A stretch of 64,000 nt of DNA, taken from contig JACKCG010000007.1 of the NCBI GenBank assembly GCA_020634135.1, positions 62,001 through 126,000 on the forward strand, written 5' to 3'. The position numbers and the translations under genes are program-made. The notes beneath the pieces are model-generated. The model did no database searches, was not told the origin of the DNA, and was given only the letters and a program-made list of their open reading frames with translations. Below are positions 16,835 through 25,864 of the stretch, piece after piece; within the stretch, counting starts at the first letter, position 1, and the number at the start of each line of letters is the position of its first letter. Origin of the DNA: Anaerolineaceae bacterium. GTDB taxonomy: Bacteria; Chloroflexota; Anaerolineae; Aggregatilineales; Phototrophicaceae.

Positions 16835-17781
16835 CAAATTCCTCTGGGACGGCGGCGGATCGTATAGCGGAGTGCCGCCCTAAAAAAACGTTTTCGCGGC
16901 AGATAGGTCAGCAGGGTGTCTTCAAGTCGCCGGGGATGCAGGCCGAAGTATTTATAGGTGTTCCCTAACGGAGCAGAACGATTGGCTGCCAGAATATCCA
17001 GCCACTGCCCAGTAATCAGCGAGCGGGGGAAAATCCGGCTGTAAATCGTAGTCAGCCAGCGCAACAGGTACGGAGGAACAGGGATAACCAACCGGTAGAT
17101 ACCCGTTACGCGCATCACGGTATGGAGTAAGTCCTCCAGCGTGATATATTCTGCGCCGCCGATTTCCAGCACAGTGTCCACCGTATCTATCGCTTCCAGA
17201 CTGGTGACGATGGCTTTGACCGCATCCTGAATATGGAGTGGGTGCAGTACGACTTCGCCTCTTCCTGGCATCAGGAAGACAAACGGGGTTACTTGCAGCA
17301 TCATCGCAATGTGGTTGATAAAGGCATCTTGCTCGCCAAACAGGATACCCGAGCGAATAATCGTGTAAGCAAGACCACTGGCACGAACCAGGTCCTCCGT
17401 GATACCTTTGTACTTCAGTAGTGCGTAAGCAGATGACGAGGATGCACCCAGGTGACTGAGTGCGATAATACGCCCCACTCGTGCCGCGCGTGCCGCCGTA
17501 ATTACCCCGCGCAGCCCCGCCAGCTCAACCCGCTCCAGATCACGAGGACGCCCCCACCATTGGGCACTTTCCAGGTGGATAATCGTGTGAACCCCGGTGA
17601 CTGCCTTGAACAGCGATTCTTCATCCAGGAGACTACCAACCACAATGTCCGGGAGTTTTTCCCAGGGGAGGTTTTTCAGGCGATCATTGGGCAACAAACA
17701 GCGCACTGCACGCCCATCGGCCATCAACTGTGCGACCAGTTGTCGCCCTACAAATCCGGTTGCACCAGTTACAAGAATCAT
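16834..17781 (-). CDS. NAD(P)-dependent epimerase/dehydratase-like SDR (atypical)
   Basis: An atypical short-chain dehydrogenase of 315 residues beginning MILVTGATGFVGRQLV, the nucleotide-binding TGATGFVG motif. The sequence ALSHLGASSSSAYALLKYKGITEDLVRASGLAYTIIRSG (read in parts) matches the NmrA/complex I NDUFA9-like group of atypical SDRs, in which the YxxxK pair is present as YALLK. AGGAGAGG precedes ATG 17781; the 26 extra codons upstream are not needed. The C-terminus is very basic (RKRFFRAALRYTIRRR). It is the first gene of the five-gene minus-strand operon ending in proC, and is divergent from fabF. The substrate is unknown. Confidence 0.8.
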   Translation of the reverse strand: MILVTGATGFVGRQLVAQLMADGRAVRCLLPNDRLKNLPWEKLPDIVVGSLLDEESLFKAVTGVHTIIHLESAQWWGRPRDLERVELAGLRGVITAARAARVGRIIALSHLGASSSSAYALLKYKGITEDLVRASGLAYTIIRSGILFGEQDAFINHIAMMLQVTPFVFLMPGRGEVVLHPLHIQDAVKAIVTSLEAIDTVDTVLEIGGAEYITLEDLLHTVMRVTGIYRLVIPVPPYLLRWLTTIYSRIFPRSLITGQWLDILAANRSAPLGNTYKYFGLHPRRLEDTLLTYLPRKRFFRAALRYTIRRRPRGI

Positions 17782-17960
17782 AAACCTCTCCTGGCGCGGG
17801 ATTATAGCACCGTGCTTCACAAGATAAAATCCCCGGAAACTGTAACCAGCCCTCTTCAATGGGGTTATTTTTTAAGATACACTCTTGAATTATTGCAGTC
17901 GCAGTTGATACAGTTATTCGCTATGTAGAATAATTGGATTGCGTTTGGTGGAGGGCAATT

Positions 17961-19217
17961 GTGGAAAGACGACGGGTTGTCGTAACCGGGATGGGGATTA
18001 TCTGCCCGACTGGAAATACAGTAGATGAAGCCTGGACGAACGCTGCCGCCGGCAAAACCGGCATTGGGCCGATCACACGCTTCGATACATCCCATCTGGA
18101 AAATCACTTTGGAGGAGAAGTCAAGAACTTCAATCCTGAAGATGTCCTGGGCCGGCGCGAGGCACGCCGGACAGACAGAGTGACACAGCTTGGCTTGTAC
18201 GCTGCTCGGCAGGCAATGGACGATTCCGGCCTGGTTATCACAGAAGAAAACCGCTATGACGTGGGCTGCGTTATGGGGAGTGGCATTGGCGGCATCGAAA
18301 CGATTTTTGAAAGCATCAAGTCCTTTATTGAGCGCGGCGCAAAAGCAGTCAGCCCTCTGTTAGTGCCGATGATGCTGCCTGATAGTCCTTCAAGTAAGGT
18401 TTCGATGGCCTTTGGGCTGCGTGGGCCTAATTTCGCAATTTCAACCGCCTGTGCTACCGGCAACAACTGCATTGGCGAGGCCACGGAGATTATCCGGCGC
18501 GGAGACGCGAAAGCAATCCTGGCTGGGAGCACTGAGGCCGGCCTGGTAGATGTTGCTATCGCCAGTTTTAACAACATGACTGCAATTTCCCGCCGCAATG
18601 ACGCGCCGGAAAAAGCCTCACGCCCTTTTGATCGGGATCGGGATGGTTTTGTAGTTGCCGAAGGCGCTGGTCTGCTGCTGCTGGAAGAACTGGAACATGC
18701 TCTTGAACGCGGCGCAAAGATTTATGCCGAGGTACTGGGCTACGGCCACACTTCAGATGCCTATCACGTCACCGCCCCGCTGGAAACCGGCGAAGGTGCG
18801 GCAAAGGCAATCGAACGGGCACTTGAAAACGCTAACCTTACCCCGCAGGATATCCACTATATCAATGCGCACGGCACCAGCACCCCCTTGAACGACAAAA
18901 GTGAAACGCTGGCGATCAAGAAAGCCTTGGGGGAGCAGGCTTATGAAATCCCGATCAGCTCGACGAAATCTGTGACCGGGCATCTGATGGGTGGCGCCGG
19001 TTCAGTGGAGGCAATTTTCACCATTATGGCACTGCAGAATAATTTTGTGCCGCCTACCGTGAACCTGGAAAACCCCGACCCAGTTTGTGACTTGAACTAC
19101 ACACCCAACATCGGTGTACCCCGTGAAATCAGTGTGGCAATGAGCAATTCATTCGGATTTGGCGGGCATAACGCAGTTATCATAGTGGGTAAATATAACC
19201 AAAATGGTCATGCCTAA
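17961..19217 (+). CDS. fabF: Beta-ketoacyl-ACP synthase II
   Basis: The elongating condensing enzyme of type II fatty acid synthesis. The catalytic triad is visible as Cys164 (STACATGNNC), His in HGTSTPLNDKSE and His in SVTGHLMGGAGSVEA. The start is GTG 17961 (ERRRVVVTGMG), with GGAGGG six bases upstream; an upstream frame extension to 17934 lacks such a site. 418 residues. It overlaps fabH by 14 bases. No acpP, fabD or fabG is adjacent, so the rest of the pathway is elsewhere. Confidence 0.95.
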   Translation: MERRRVVVTGMGIICPTGNTVDEAWTNAAAGKTGIGPITRFDTSHLENHFGGEVKNFNPEDVLGRREARRTDRVTQLGLYAARQAMDDSGLVITEENRYDVGCVMGSGIGGIETIFESIKSFIERGAKAVSPLLVPMMLPDSPSSKVSMAFGLRGPNFAISTACATGNNCIGEATEIIRRGDAKAILAGSTEAGLVDVAIASFNNMTAISRRNDAPEKASRPFDRDRDGFVVAEGAGLLLLEELEHALERGAKIYAEVLGYGHTSDAYHVTAPLETGEGAAKAIERALENANLTPQDIHYINAHGTSTPLNDKSETLAIKKALGEQAYEIPISSTKSVTGHLMGGAGSVEAIFTIMALQNNFVPPTVNLENPDPVCDLNYTPNIGVPREISVAMSNSFGFGGHNAVIIVGKYNQNGHA

Positions 19218-20403
19218 ATCCGAAAGAGTCCTCTCTCGCAATGGGGATGGCGGTATTTATGCGCATGTCGTGGGATGGGGCATGGCTGTCCCGGATATGA
19301 CATTAACCAACCATGATCTGGAGGCAATTGTCGAAACCAGTGACGAGTGGATTCGTACCCGCACCGGCATTGCCGAACGGCGCATCGCCAGTGAGCGCGA
19401 GTCAACGGCCAGCCTGGGGCTGCGCGCTGCCCAACGCGCTTTAGATATAGCGGATGTCCTGCCTACCGAGATTGATCTGATTATTGTCGCCACATCAACC
19501 CCTGAGAACATCTTCCCCAGTACCGCCAGTCTGATTCAACACCGGCTAGGCGCGGTTAAGGCCGGAGCGTTCGACTTGAGCGCCGCCTGTTCCGGTTTTG
19601 TATATGGGGTGGAGATGGCAACGCAGGCTATTCGCTCCGGCAGCATTACAACGGCGGTGGTGATCGGTTCAGAGACAATGAGCCGTATTCTGGATTGGCA
19701 GGATCGCTCAACCTGCATCCTTTTTGGCGATGGCGCGGGCGCAGTGGTACTGCGTGCCAGCAGCAGCCCAGGCGGGGTTCTTTCTGCCGTGCTGCGCTCC
19801 GATGGCTCAGGCGCTGACATGCTCTCGATACCCACTGTAGGAAGCGAGGACTTATCCAACTCCTACTTTCTGGCAAGCGAACATCGCATGTTCAAGATGT
19901 ACATGAACGGCAGTGAAGTGTTCAAATTTGCGACTCGCGTAATTGGGGAAAGCATCCTGGAGGCGCTGCATAAAGCAGGCCTGACACTCAGCGACGTATC
20001 GTTAGTTGTCCCCCACCAGGCGAATGCCCGCATCATCCAATCTGCAGCGCGCGCTTTGAAGCTGGATGCGGATCGTTTTGTCAGTAACCTCGATCGTTAT
20101 GGCAACACATCGGCAGCCTCGATACCGATTGCCTTATGCGAGGCTATTGAACAAGGGCGCATCAAAGAAAATGACAACCTGGTGTTCGTTGGTTTCGGTG
20201 GAGGACTGACCTGGGCAGCAATGGTTCTGCAATGGGGTGTCCCCCCGGCCATAGAGGGTTTTGCCGGGAGCCGGATCAAACGCCAGCGCCGCCGCGCCAG
20301 CTACTTCCTGGCGAGATGGGGAATTCGCTTACAACGATGGGGGCGCACAATCAATCGATTCACTAACCGGTTGTTGGGGCGCAGCGAACAGCACGAAGAT
20401 TGA
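19204..20403 (+). CDS. fabH: Beta-ketoacyl-ACP synthase III with basic C-terminal tail
   Basis: The initiating condensing enzyme, joining an acyl-CoA primer to malonyl-ACP. The catalytic triad is Cys129 (LSAACSGFVYG), His271 (VPHQANARI) and Asn301 (YGNTSAAS). The C-terminus goes beyond the usual GGGLTWAAMVLQW end by about 50 residues, rich in Arg and aromatic residues (KRQRRRASYFLARWG). This could form an amphipathic helix; it is not part of the normal fold. The protein is 399 residues against about 325 for the family. It starts at ATG 19204 inside the fabF end (ATG 19210 is also possible). A terminator follows. Confidence 0.93.
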   Translation: MVMPKSERVLSRNGDGGIYAHVVGWGMAVPDMTLTNHDLEAIVETSDEWIRTRTGIAERRIASERESTASLGLRAAQRALDIADVLPTEIDLIIVATSTPENIFPSTASLIQHRLGAVKAGAFDLSAACSGFVYGVEMATQAIRSGSITTAVVIGSETMSRILDWQDRSTCILFGDGAGAVVLRASSSPGGVLSAVLRSDGSGADMLSIPTVGSEDLSNSYFLASEHRMFKMYMNGSEVFKFATRVIGESILEALHKAGLTLSDVSLVVPHQANARIIQSAARALKLDADRFVSNLDRYGNTSAASIPIALCEAIEQGRIKENDNLVFVGFGGGLTWAAMVLQWGVPPAIEGFAGSRIKRQRRRASYFLARWGIRLQRWGRTINRFTNRLLGRSEQHED

Positions 20404-20414
20404 AATAAGATCAG

Positions 20415-20447
20415 ACCGCTGTCGTGATTTAACCGGCGGCGGTTTTT
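20415..20447 (+). terminator. Intrinsic terminator after fabH
   Basis: ACCGCTGTCG (20415-20424) pairs with CGGCGGCGGT (20434-20443) over ten positions, including two G-U pairs, and a T run follows. It lies 12 bases past the fabH stop. Confidence 0.75.
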
Positions 20448-20529
20448 GATTCCACAGATTGACCGAAACTTTTGGCTGTTTTCGCCGTCGTTATAGGTGA
20501 CGCCGATCTAATTGTATTGAGGGAGTACG

Positions 20530-22128
20530 ATGGAGCGACGATTTATCTTGCCTGAACTCGGCTCTGCACAAATATCTATCACCTGGCCGGCGATGCTGGT
20601 CCGGGTATATCAGCGGTTAGCATCTACGCGCTATAGTGTGTTTACAAGAGGCATCGTGCTTTACCTGTTGTGCGCCTCGGTATTAAGTCTCATTATTTTT
20701 GTGACACCTGCACTGTTGGGCACAGACGATTACTATCATGTCCGGATAGCGACGCAGATTATTGAACAAGGCAAACTACGGGTGGATTTCCCCTGGTTGC
20801 CCAATACACTTCTCAATCCTGAGGATTTTGTAGACCATCATCTGCTCTATCACCTGTATGTTGCCCCTTGGGCATTTGCAGGTGGCATCAATGGCGCTAA
20901 GTTAGCCGCCGTGAGCATCGCGGCGGGGGTTTTTGTAGCAACCTGGATACTGTTACGTGGAGTCAACGTAAATGCGGCTTCACTCTGGACACTTGCGCTG
21001 TTCGGAGTTTCTACACCCTTTCTGTATCGTCTCCTGATGATTCGCACCCAGGGGATGGCACTCTTGCTGTTAATCCTGGCACTGCATGTGCTTTTTCAGC
21101 GGCGCTATCGCTGGTTAATCCCGCTGGCTTTCGCCTATACATGGTTGTACAACGGGTTCGTACTCATCATCGCATTTTCAGCTTTGTATATGCTGGGTAA
21201 ATGGCTGACAACACGCCAATACGATTGGCGTCCCGTTGCATATACGATCCTCGGTGTCGGGCTGGGGCTGGTCATCAACCCTTATTTTCCGCAAAACATC
21301 CTGTTTGCAATCGAACATCTGGGCGCTAAGGTTGATTTAGGAAGCAGCGTCCGGGTTGGAAACGAATGGTATCCCTATACAACGGAGGCGCTGCTGAACA
21401 ACTCAACCGGGGCGCTGATCCTGCTGACTGTCGGACTGCTCCACATGAGTTTTGATTGGCGACAACGCGATACTGTTGATAACACACTCCTGCTGACAGC
21501 TTTCGTCACATTGTTCATGGTCTTTCAATCGCGGCGTTTCATTGAATATTTCCCTGCATTCGCGCTGCTGTTCAGCGCAGCGGCTTGGGGACGAAGCGGC
21601 CTTTCCGACCAACGGATACAGACTCAAGCAAGTCGCTTTCAGCGCCAGATCACACTCATTATTGTGCTAATAATCGGCAGCATTTTTATCAGAAATACGG
21701 TGATCAATGTGTACCGGGACGCACAGGCCGCGAAAGATGTCGAAACATTTGCCGGGGCAGCAGCCTGGCTGGAGGAGAATACCGCGCAGGGGAGTCTGGT
21801 TTTCCAGACGGATTGGGATGATTTTACCCGGCTATTTTACTATAACACGCACAATACATATCTTGTTGGCCTTGACCCCACCTACCTGCAACTGGCACGC
21901 CCAGACCTGTGGAATCAATGGGTGGCACTCACCCGAGGGCAGATTGCGCAGCCCTCTCGCATGATCTATGAGAACTTTGGGGCGGAATATGTTGTCAGTG
22001 ATTCCAATCATGCCGGATTCGTTGACCAGACACGCAGCGACCCGGCGCTGGAATTGGTGTTTCGGGATGCATATAGTTATATTTGGCAGGTACAATTGGA
22101 TCAATTAGCTCGAAATCCGGCGTCCTGA
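20530..22128 (+). CDS. Multi-pass membrane protein, GT-C glycosyltransferase-like
   Basis: A 532-residue integral membrane protein with about ten hydrophobic segments, the first near residues 38-62 (LYLLCASVLSLIIFVTPALL). Directly after it comes LGTDDYYHVRIATQI, an acidic pair in the first outer loop as in GT-C enzymes that use polyprenyl-linked sugars (for example STT3/PMT types). The soluble C-terminal part (from about 405) begins with ETFAGAAAWLEENTAQGS. The donor and acceptor cannot be inferred. The start is supported by GAGGGAG upstream of the ATG. It stands alone between the fabH terminator and the sigma factor gene. Confidence 0.65.
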   Translation: MERRFILPELGSAQISITWPAMLVRVYQRLASTRYSVFTRGIVLYLLCASVLSLIIFVTPALLGTDDYYHVRIATQIIEQGKLRVDFPWLPNTLLNPEDFVDHHLLYHLYVAPWAFAGGINGAKLAAVSIAAGVFVATWILLRGVNVNAASLWTLALFGVSTPFLYRLLMIRTQGMALLLLILALHVLFQRRYRWLIPLAFAYTWLYNGFVLIIAFSALYMLGKWLTTRQYDWRPVAYTILGVGLGLVINPYFPQNILFAIEHLGAKVDLGSSVRVGNEWYPYTTEALLNNSTGALILLTVGLLHMSFDWRQRDTVDNTLLLTAFVTLFMVFQSRRFIEYFPAFALLFSAAAWGRSGLSDQRIQTQASRFQRQITLIIVLIIGSIFIRNTVINVYRDAQAAKDVETFAGAAAWLEENTAQGSLVFQTDWDDFTRLFYYNTHNTYLVGLDPTYLQLARPDLWNQWVALTRGQIAQPSRMIYENFGAEYVVSDSNHAGFVDQTRSDPALELVFRDAYSYIWQVQLDQLARNPAS

Positions 22129-22219
22129 TACATGAAAGATGCCTGGTATAAGAGACCACTCAGTCATGACCAGACCATGTATCGTGTGAAGCAGAATACC
22201 CTATCCTGGCGGTAGATTT

Positions 22220-22801
22220 ATGATTGTACTTGTTCTTCCTGATATACCGGCTGAAGACCGGTTGTTAGCTCAAGCAAGAAGGGGAAATCAACAGGCGACC
22301 ATGCGAATATATGAAGCCTACTTCCCTCCCATATACCAGTTTATCCGGCTACGTGTGGGTGATCCACACGCGGCGGAAGATCTGGCGAGTGATGTATTCG
22401 TTAAGTTTGTAACAGCGCTGCGCGGCAAAAATGCGCCAAGCCATAGTTTACGAGGGTGGCTCTTTCGAGTCGCACGAAACACGATTGCCGATTATTACGG
22501 CAAAGAGAAGCAAGTCGCTACCGAAACGTTGGAAGATTGGGTGCCAGCATTGGATGATGACAATCCGGAGTCGCAATTCATGCGCACGTTAGATATTGAG
22601 CGTGCGAGACAAGCGATGCGCATGTTAGCGGCAGAACAGCAGGAAGTCCTCATCTTGCGCTTCGGGCAGCTGTTGAGTCTTCAAGAGACAGCCGATGTAA
22701 TGAATAAGACAATCAGCGCCGTGAAATCCTTACAATTCCGAGCAGTGGATACACTCCGACGCATTCTTGGCGAAATGCAACTGGAAAACCAGCATGATTG
22801 A
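22220..22801 (+). CDS. ECF-type RNA polymerase sigma factor
   Basis: A sigma-70 family factor of 193 residues. Region 2 is seen at about 15-85 (FPPIYQFIRLRVGDPHAAEDLASDVF and RGWLFRVARNTIADYY, read in parts) and region 4 at about 130-185 (EQQEVLILRFGQLLSLQETA, then KTISAVKSLQFRAVDTLR helix-turn-helix). It overlaps the next gene by eight bases. That gene encodes a single-pass membrane protein with an N-terminal segment resembling DUF5667/anti-sigma regions, so it probably controls this factor. Confidence 0.9.
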   Translation: MIVLVLPDIPAEDRLLAQARRGNQQATMRIYEAYFPPIYQFIRLRVGDPHAAEDLASDVFVKFVTALRGKNAPSHSLRGWLFRVARNTIADYYGKEKQVATETLEDWVPALDDDNPESQFMRTLDIERARQAMRMLAAEQQEVLILRFGQLLSLQETADVMNKTISAVKSLQFRAVDTLRRILGEMQLENQHD

Positions 22802-24098
22802 AAAAGAATTGGTAAACATCTTCAACGAGTGTGTTGACCGGCTGGCCGCTGGGCAGACGATAGAAGATTGTTTGCGACAATACCCCCAATACGCCACACA
22901 ATTGCGGCCTATGCTGGAAGTCGGGATGCTGACACGGCGGGTTGTGCCGCCTGCCACCGAGGTCATGGCGGCACAAGGCAGGGTACGCCAGCGCATCGAA
23001 ACATTGGTACAGACGATGCCACCACAACGTCAACCCGTTCATCTGTTCACCCAGCGGATCGCAACACTGGCAGCCAGTCTGGTACTCGTCTTCCTGATTG
23101 CAGTGGGCGGCGGTGCGACACTGGCCCAGGATAGTCTGCCCGGCGATTTACTGTATGGCATGAAGCTGCTTACCGAAAATGTGCGTCTGGCTGTTTCGCC
23201 GGATGTCCCGGGGTTGACGGCTGAGTTCAACCAGCGGCGCGTAGATGAAGCCCGCCAGCTCATTACGTTTAAGCGCGAAGCAGAACTCGCGTTCGAAGGG
23301 TCTGTCACTGTCATAGATGCCAATACCTGGGAAATTGCCGGACTTCCCGTGAATATCCCGGCGGGGCTGGCGGCACAGGTTCAGACTGGTGACAAGGTGC
23401 GTGTCCGGGTGGAAACCACCAATAACGGTGAGATTCATGTGGTGGAGATCATCGAAACGGAACACCTGGCGCCACCTGCGACACCGACTTCCCTGCCGAC
23501 AGTTGTACCGAGTCAAACGCCCAGCCATACACCGACGGCGACCTTAACGGTGACATCCAGTCACACGCCAGCGCCTACAGAGACACCCAGCAGCACGCCA
23601 ACAGCAACGGTGACGGTGACATCCAGCCACACACCGAGTCGCACGCCAACGCCTACAGAGACACCCAGCAGCACGCCAACGCCAACGGTGACGAAAACAC
23701 CACCAAGCACCCGAACGCCGTTCTTGCTGGTGACAAATACCTTTGCGCCAAGTCAGACGCCATCGCCAACACCCGAAATCTGTGTGCCGCAGCGCCCTGA
23801 CCGCTGGCAGACTTACAGGGTACAAGCAGGCGATACATTATCTGGGTTGGCGGCTTCTCGCGGAGTACTCTTAAATCAGGTGATGGAGGTCAATTGCCTG
23901 GTAGATGCCGGATTCATCGTCGTCGGTCAGGAACTCTTTCTTCCAGTGCCGCTGGCAACTGTCGTGCCGCCATCTTCAGGTGATAATGGTCAGCCCGGAA
24001 ACGGGTCGGACAGCGGCAACAATAACGGCGGGAATGGCAATTCTAACGACAATGACAATGATAATGACGACGACCATAAAAACGATAATGACGACTGA
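22794..24098 (+). CDS. DUF5667-like membrane protein with TP-rich stalk and LysM domain; possible anti-sigma factor
   Basis: A 434-residue protein. Residues 1 to about 80 are cytoplasmic (IFNECVDRLAAGQTIEDCLRQYP, typical of Chloroflexota proteins paired with ECF factors). One membrane span follows (about 85-111), then DUF5667-like SLPGDLLYGMKLLTENVRLA, a small beta domain (about 180-225), a long Thr/Pro/Ser stalk, and a LysM peptidoglycan-binding domain (YRVQAGDTLSGLAA, about 342-385). It ends in a run of Asn, Asp and Gly. This layout suggests a wall sensor that holds the co-encoded sigma factor, which is an inference. ATG 22794 lies within the sigma gene end. Confidence 0.8.
   Translation: MIEKELVNIFNECVDRLAAGQTIEDCLRQYPQYATQLRPMLEVGMLTRRVVPPATEVMAAQGRVRQRIETLVQTMPPQRQPVHLFTQRIATLAASLVLVFLIAVGGGATLAQDSLPGDLLYGMKLLTENVRLAVSPDVPGLTAEFNQRRVDEARQLITFKREAELAFEGSVTVIDANTWEIAGLPVNIPAGLAAQVQTGDKVRVRVETTNNGEIHVVEIIETEHLAPPATPTSLPTVVPSQTPSHTPTATLTVTSSHTPAPTETPSSTPTATVTVTSSHTPSRTPTPTETPSSTPTPTVTKTPPSTRTPFLLVTNTFAPSQTPSPTPEICVPQRPDRWQTYRVQAGDTLSGLAASRGVLLNQVMEVNCLVDAGFIVVGQELFLPVPLATVVPPSSGDNGQPGNGSDSGNNNGGNGNSNDNDNDNDDDHKNDNDD
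23541..23696 (+). repeat. Imperfect 78-bp tandem repeat coding the TP-rich stalk
   Basis: Two copies of about 78 bases share the 30-base core that starts at 23573 and 23651 and encodes PTETPSSTPT. The flanking GGTGACATCCAG is also repeated. The repeats lie in frame within the LysM protein gene, so copy number could vary without breaking the frame. Confidence 0.8.
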
Positions 24099-24122
24099 CG
24101 GGCGCGACATTACCTGAAATAA

Positions 24123-24157
24123 AAACAACCCAACGCTAACATAAGGTTGGGTTGTTT
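24123..24157. terminator. Bidirectional intrinsic terminator
   Basis: The perfect 12 bp arms AAACAACCCAAC and GTTGGGTTGTTT surround an 11-base loop, with A and T runs on both sides. It lies between the convergent LysM-protein and peptidase genes and can serve both. Confidence 0.9.
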
Positions 24158-24181
24158 CGTTTTGACTACACGAACAGCCGC

Positions 24182-24868
24182 TTAACGGCGGCGGTTGAGA
24201 AGGCTGATGTAATACAGCAATTGCAATAATGCGGTTACGGCTGCCGCCACATACGTCAGCGCCGCTGCGGTCAGTACCGAACGCGACCCGCTGCGGTCTT
24301 CATCCGCGACCATCAAGCCAGTATCGGTCAGCAGCTTGATACCCCGGCGGCTGGCGTCAATCTCAACCGGCAGCGTGAGCAGCATAAACGCCACCACTAC
24401 ACCATAAAACAGGATGCCAATTTCAATTAGCCCGACCATACGGAATAGGAAACCGGCCATTATCAAGCCATAAGACACCATTGGGCTGAACCGCATCGCC
24501 GGCACAAGAAAACCGCGCATCTGAATGAGGAACGAGCGCTCTTCATGCTGCTGGGCATGGCCGAGTTCGTGAGCGACCACAGCCATCGCCGCCACTGAAG
24601 GCTTGCTTGCTACGTCCTGTGACAGGCGCACTGTGTGTGACTGGGGATCGTAGTGGTCAGTATGTTGCCCCTGTATGCCTTCAAGCCGAACGCCGGCCAA
24701 CCCGGAATACCGTTTGATGCGCTCAGCAACTTCGACACCGGTCAAGCCCGCACCATTACGAATGCGTCCCCATTTACTGAAAGCTGACGACACCATGATC
24801 TGCGCGACCACCGAGAAAAGCAGCGCCGGTATAATCACCAAGAAATAGTTAGGGTCGAAGTAAAACAT
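24182..24868 (-). CDS. Membrane zinc metallopeptidase, YugP family
   Basis: A neutral zinc metallopeptidase of the Zn_peptidase_2 (YugP) group, 228 residues. The zinc motif HELGH appears in VVAHELGHAQQHEE, preceded by a cytoplasmic or periplasmic loop with DHYDPQSHTVRLSQDV, the family hallmark. Hydrophobic segments lie at the N-terminus (LVIIPALLFSVVAQIMV), after the active site (SYGLIMAGFLFRMVGLIEIGILFYG) and at the C-terminus. GGAAGG precedes the ATG. The physiological substrate is unknown. It is downstream of panC with an 88-base gap and may be separate. Confidence 0.88.
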   Translation of the reverse strand: MFYFDPNYFLVIIPALLFSVVAQIMVSSAFSKWGRIRNGAGLTGVEVAERIKRYSGLAGVRLEGIQGQHTDHYDPQSHTVRLSQDVASKPSVAAMAVVAHELGHAQQHEERSFLIQMRGFLVPAMRFSPMVSYGLIMAGFLFRMVGLIEIGILFYGVVVAFMLLTLPVEIDASRRGIKLLTDTGLMVADEDRSGSRSVLTAAALTYVAAAVTALLQLLYYISLLNRRR

Positions 24869-24956
24869 CCCATTATCCTTCCAGAATCAGTTACAGCTAC
24901 ACTTCAAATATATACGAAATATAGTTGGAGTCGTCTTAGAAATTTCTCAATGCCCG

Positions 24957-25859
24957 CTAAATATGGGGGATGGATGCCACCCCACCGAGCAGATCTGTCA
25001 GCCCATCACGGGTATTGAGTTCATTCGGAAGCAGACAGTTATCAATCAGGCGCGTCAAACCAATCTTTACAGCCATCGAGACCAGCAGCGGCATATCACC
25101 GGTAGTTGTGCTGTTTTGCAGCGTGCGGGCGTCGCACACCGAGACATACTCGATCTGTGCCAGCGGTTCCGTGGTCAATACATCCAACACGCACTGCTGA
25201 AGAGAATCTGGTCGCCGCTCCCCGTCGGCGTAGGCTTTGCCTGCGGCCTGTAATGCCCGGTACAACACGGGCGCGGCCCGCCGTTGTTCAGGGGTTAGGT
25301 ATACATTGCGCGAACTCATCGCCAATCCGTCAGACTCGCGCACCGTTGGGCAGATGATTACCTCAAGCGGAAAATTCAGGTCACGCGCCATCGTTCTAAT
25401 CACAGCCGCTTGCTGGGCGTCTTTCTGGCCGAAGTAAGCGCGATCTGCCTGCGCCAGGTTGAACAGTTTCGCAACCACCGTTGCCACACCCTGGAAGTGC
25501 CCAGGGCGGTGTTCCCCTTCCAGTCCCTGGGAAATTTCCGTCACCTCCACCACAGTCTGAAAACCGGGCGGATACATCACCTGGGGAACTGGTGTAAAGA
25601 CCAGGTCAACGCTGGCAGCCTCAAGCATTGCCAGGTCGCGTGGCAGATCACGCGGGTATTTCGAGAGGTCCTCATGGGGCGCGAACTGTGTCGGATTGAC
25701 GAATATCGTGACGAGAACCGCGTCGTTTTCGGCACGCGCCTGTTCGACCAGAGCAAGGTGCCCGGCGTGCAGTGCCCCCATGGTCGTCACCAGACCGACC
25801 CGCCCATCCAGCGCCGCACGCGCCGCACGCAGCGCCGGGACTGTTTCGACAACTTGCAT
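24957..25859 (-). CDS. panC: Pantothenate synthetase
   Basis: Pantoate-beta-alanine ligase, the last step of pantothenate synthesis. The nucleotidyl-transferase signature is seen as TTMGALHAGHLALVEQA (HIGH-like), then IFVNPTQFAPHEDL(S)KYPR, GHFQGVATVVAKLFN, YFGQKDAQQ and MSSRNVYL (KMSKS-like). 300 residues, slightly longer than usual. It follows panB by five bases at the end of a pnp-membrane protein-DUF2520-panB-panC operon. Confidence 0.95.
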   Translation of the reverse strand: MQVVETVPALRAARAALDGRVGLVTTMGALHAGHLALVEQARAENDAVLVTIFVNPTQFAPHEDLSKYPRDLPRDLAMLEAASVDLVFTPVPQVMYPPGFQTVVEVTEISQGLEGEHRPGHFQGVATVVAKLFNLAQADRAYFGQKDAQQAAVIRTMARDLNFPLEVIICPTVRESDGLAMSSRNVYLTPEQRRAAPVLYRALQAAGKAYADGERRPDSLQQCVLDVLTTEPLAQIEYVSVCDARTLQNSTTTGDMPLLVSMAVKIGLTRLIDNCLLPNELNTRDGLTDLLGGVASIPHI

Positions 25860-25864
25860 CTGGG

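Noticed and set aside
23541..23696. Direct repeats as a CRISPR array
   Set aside because: They are in-frame coding repeats for a Thr/Pro stalk, with two copies only and no spacers or cas genes.
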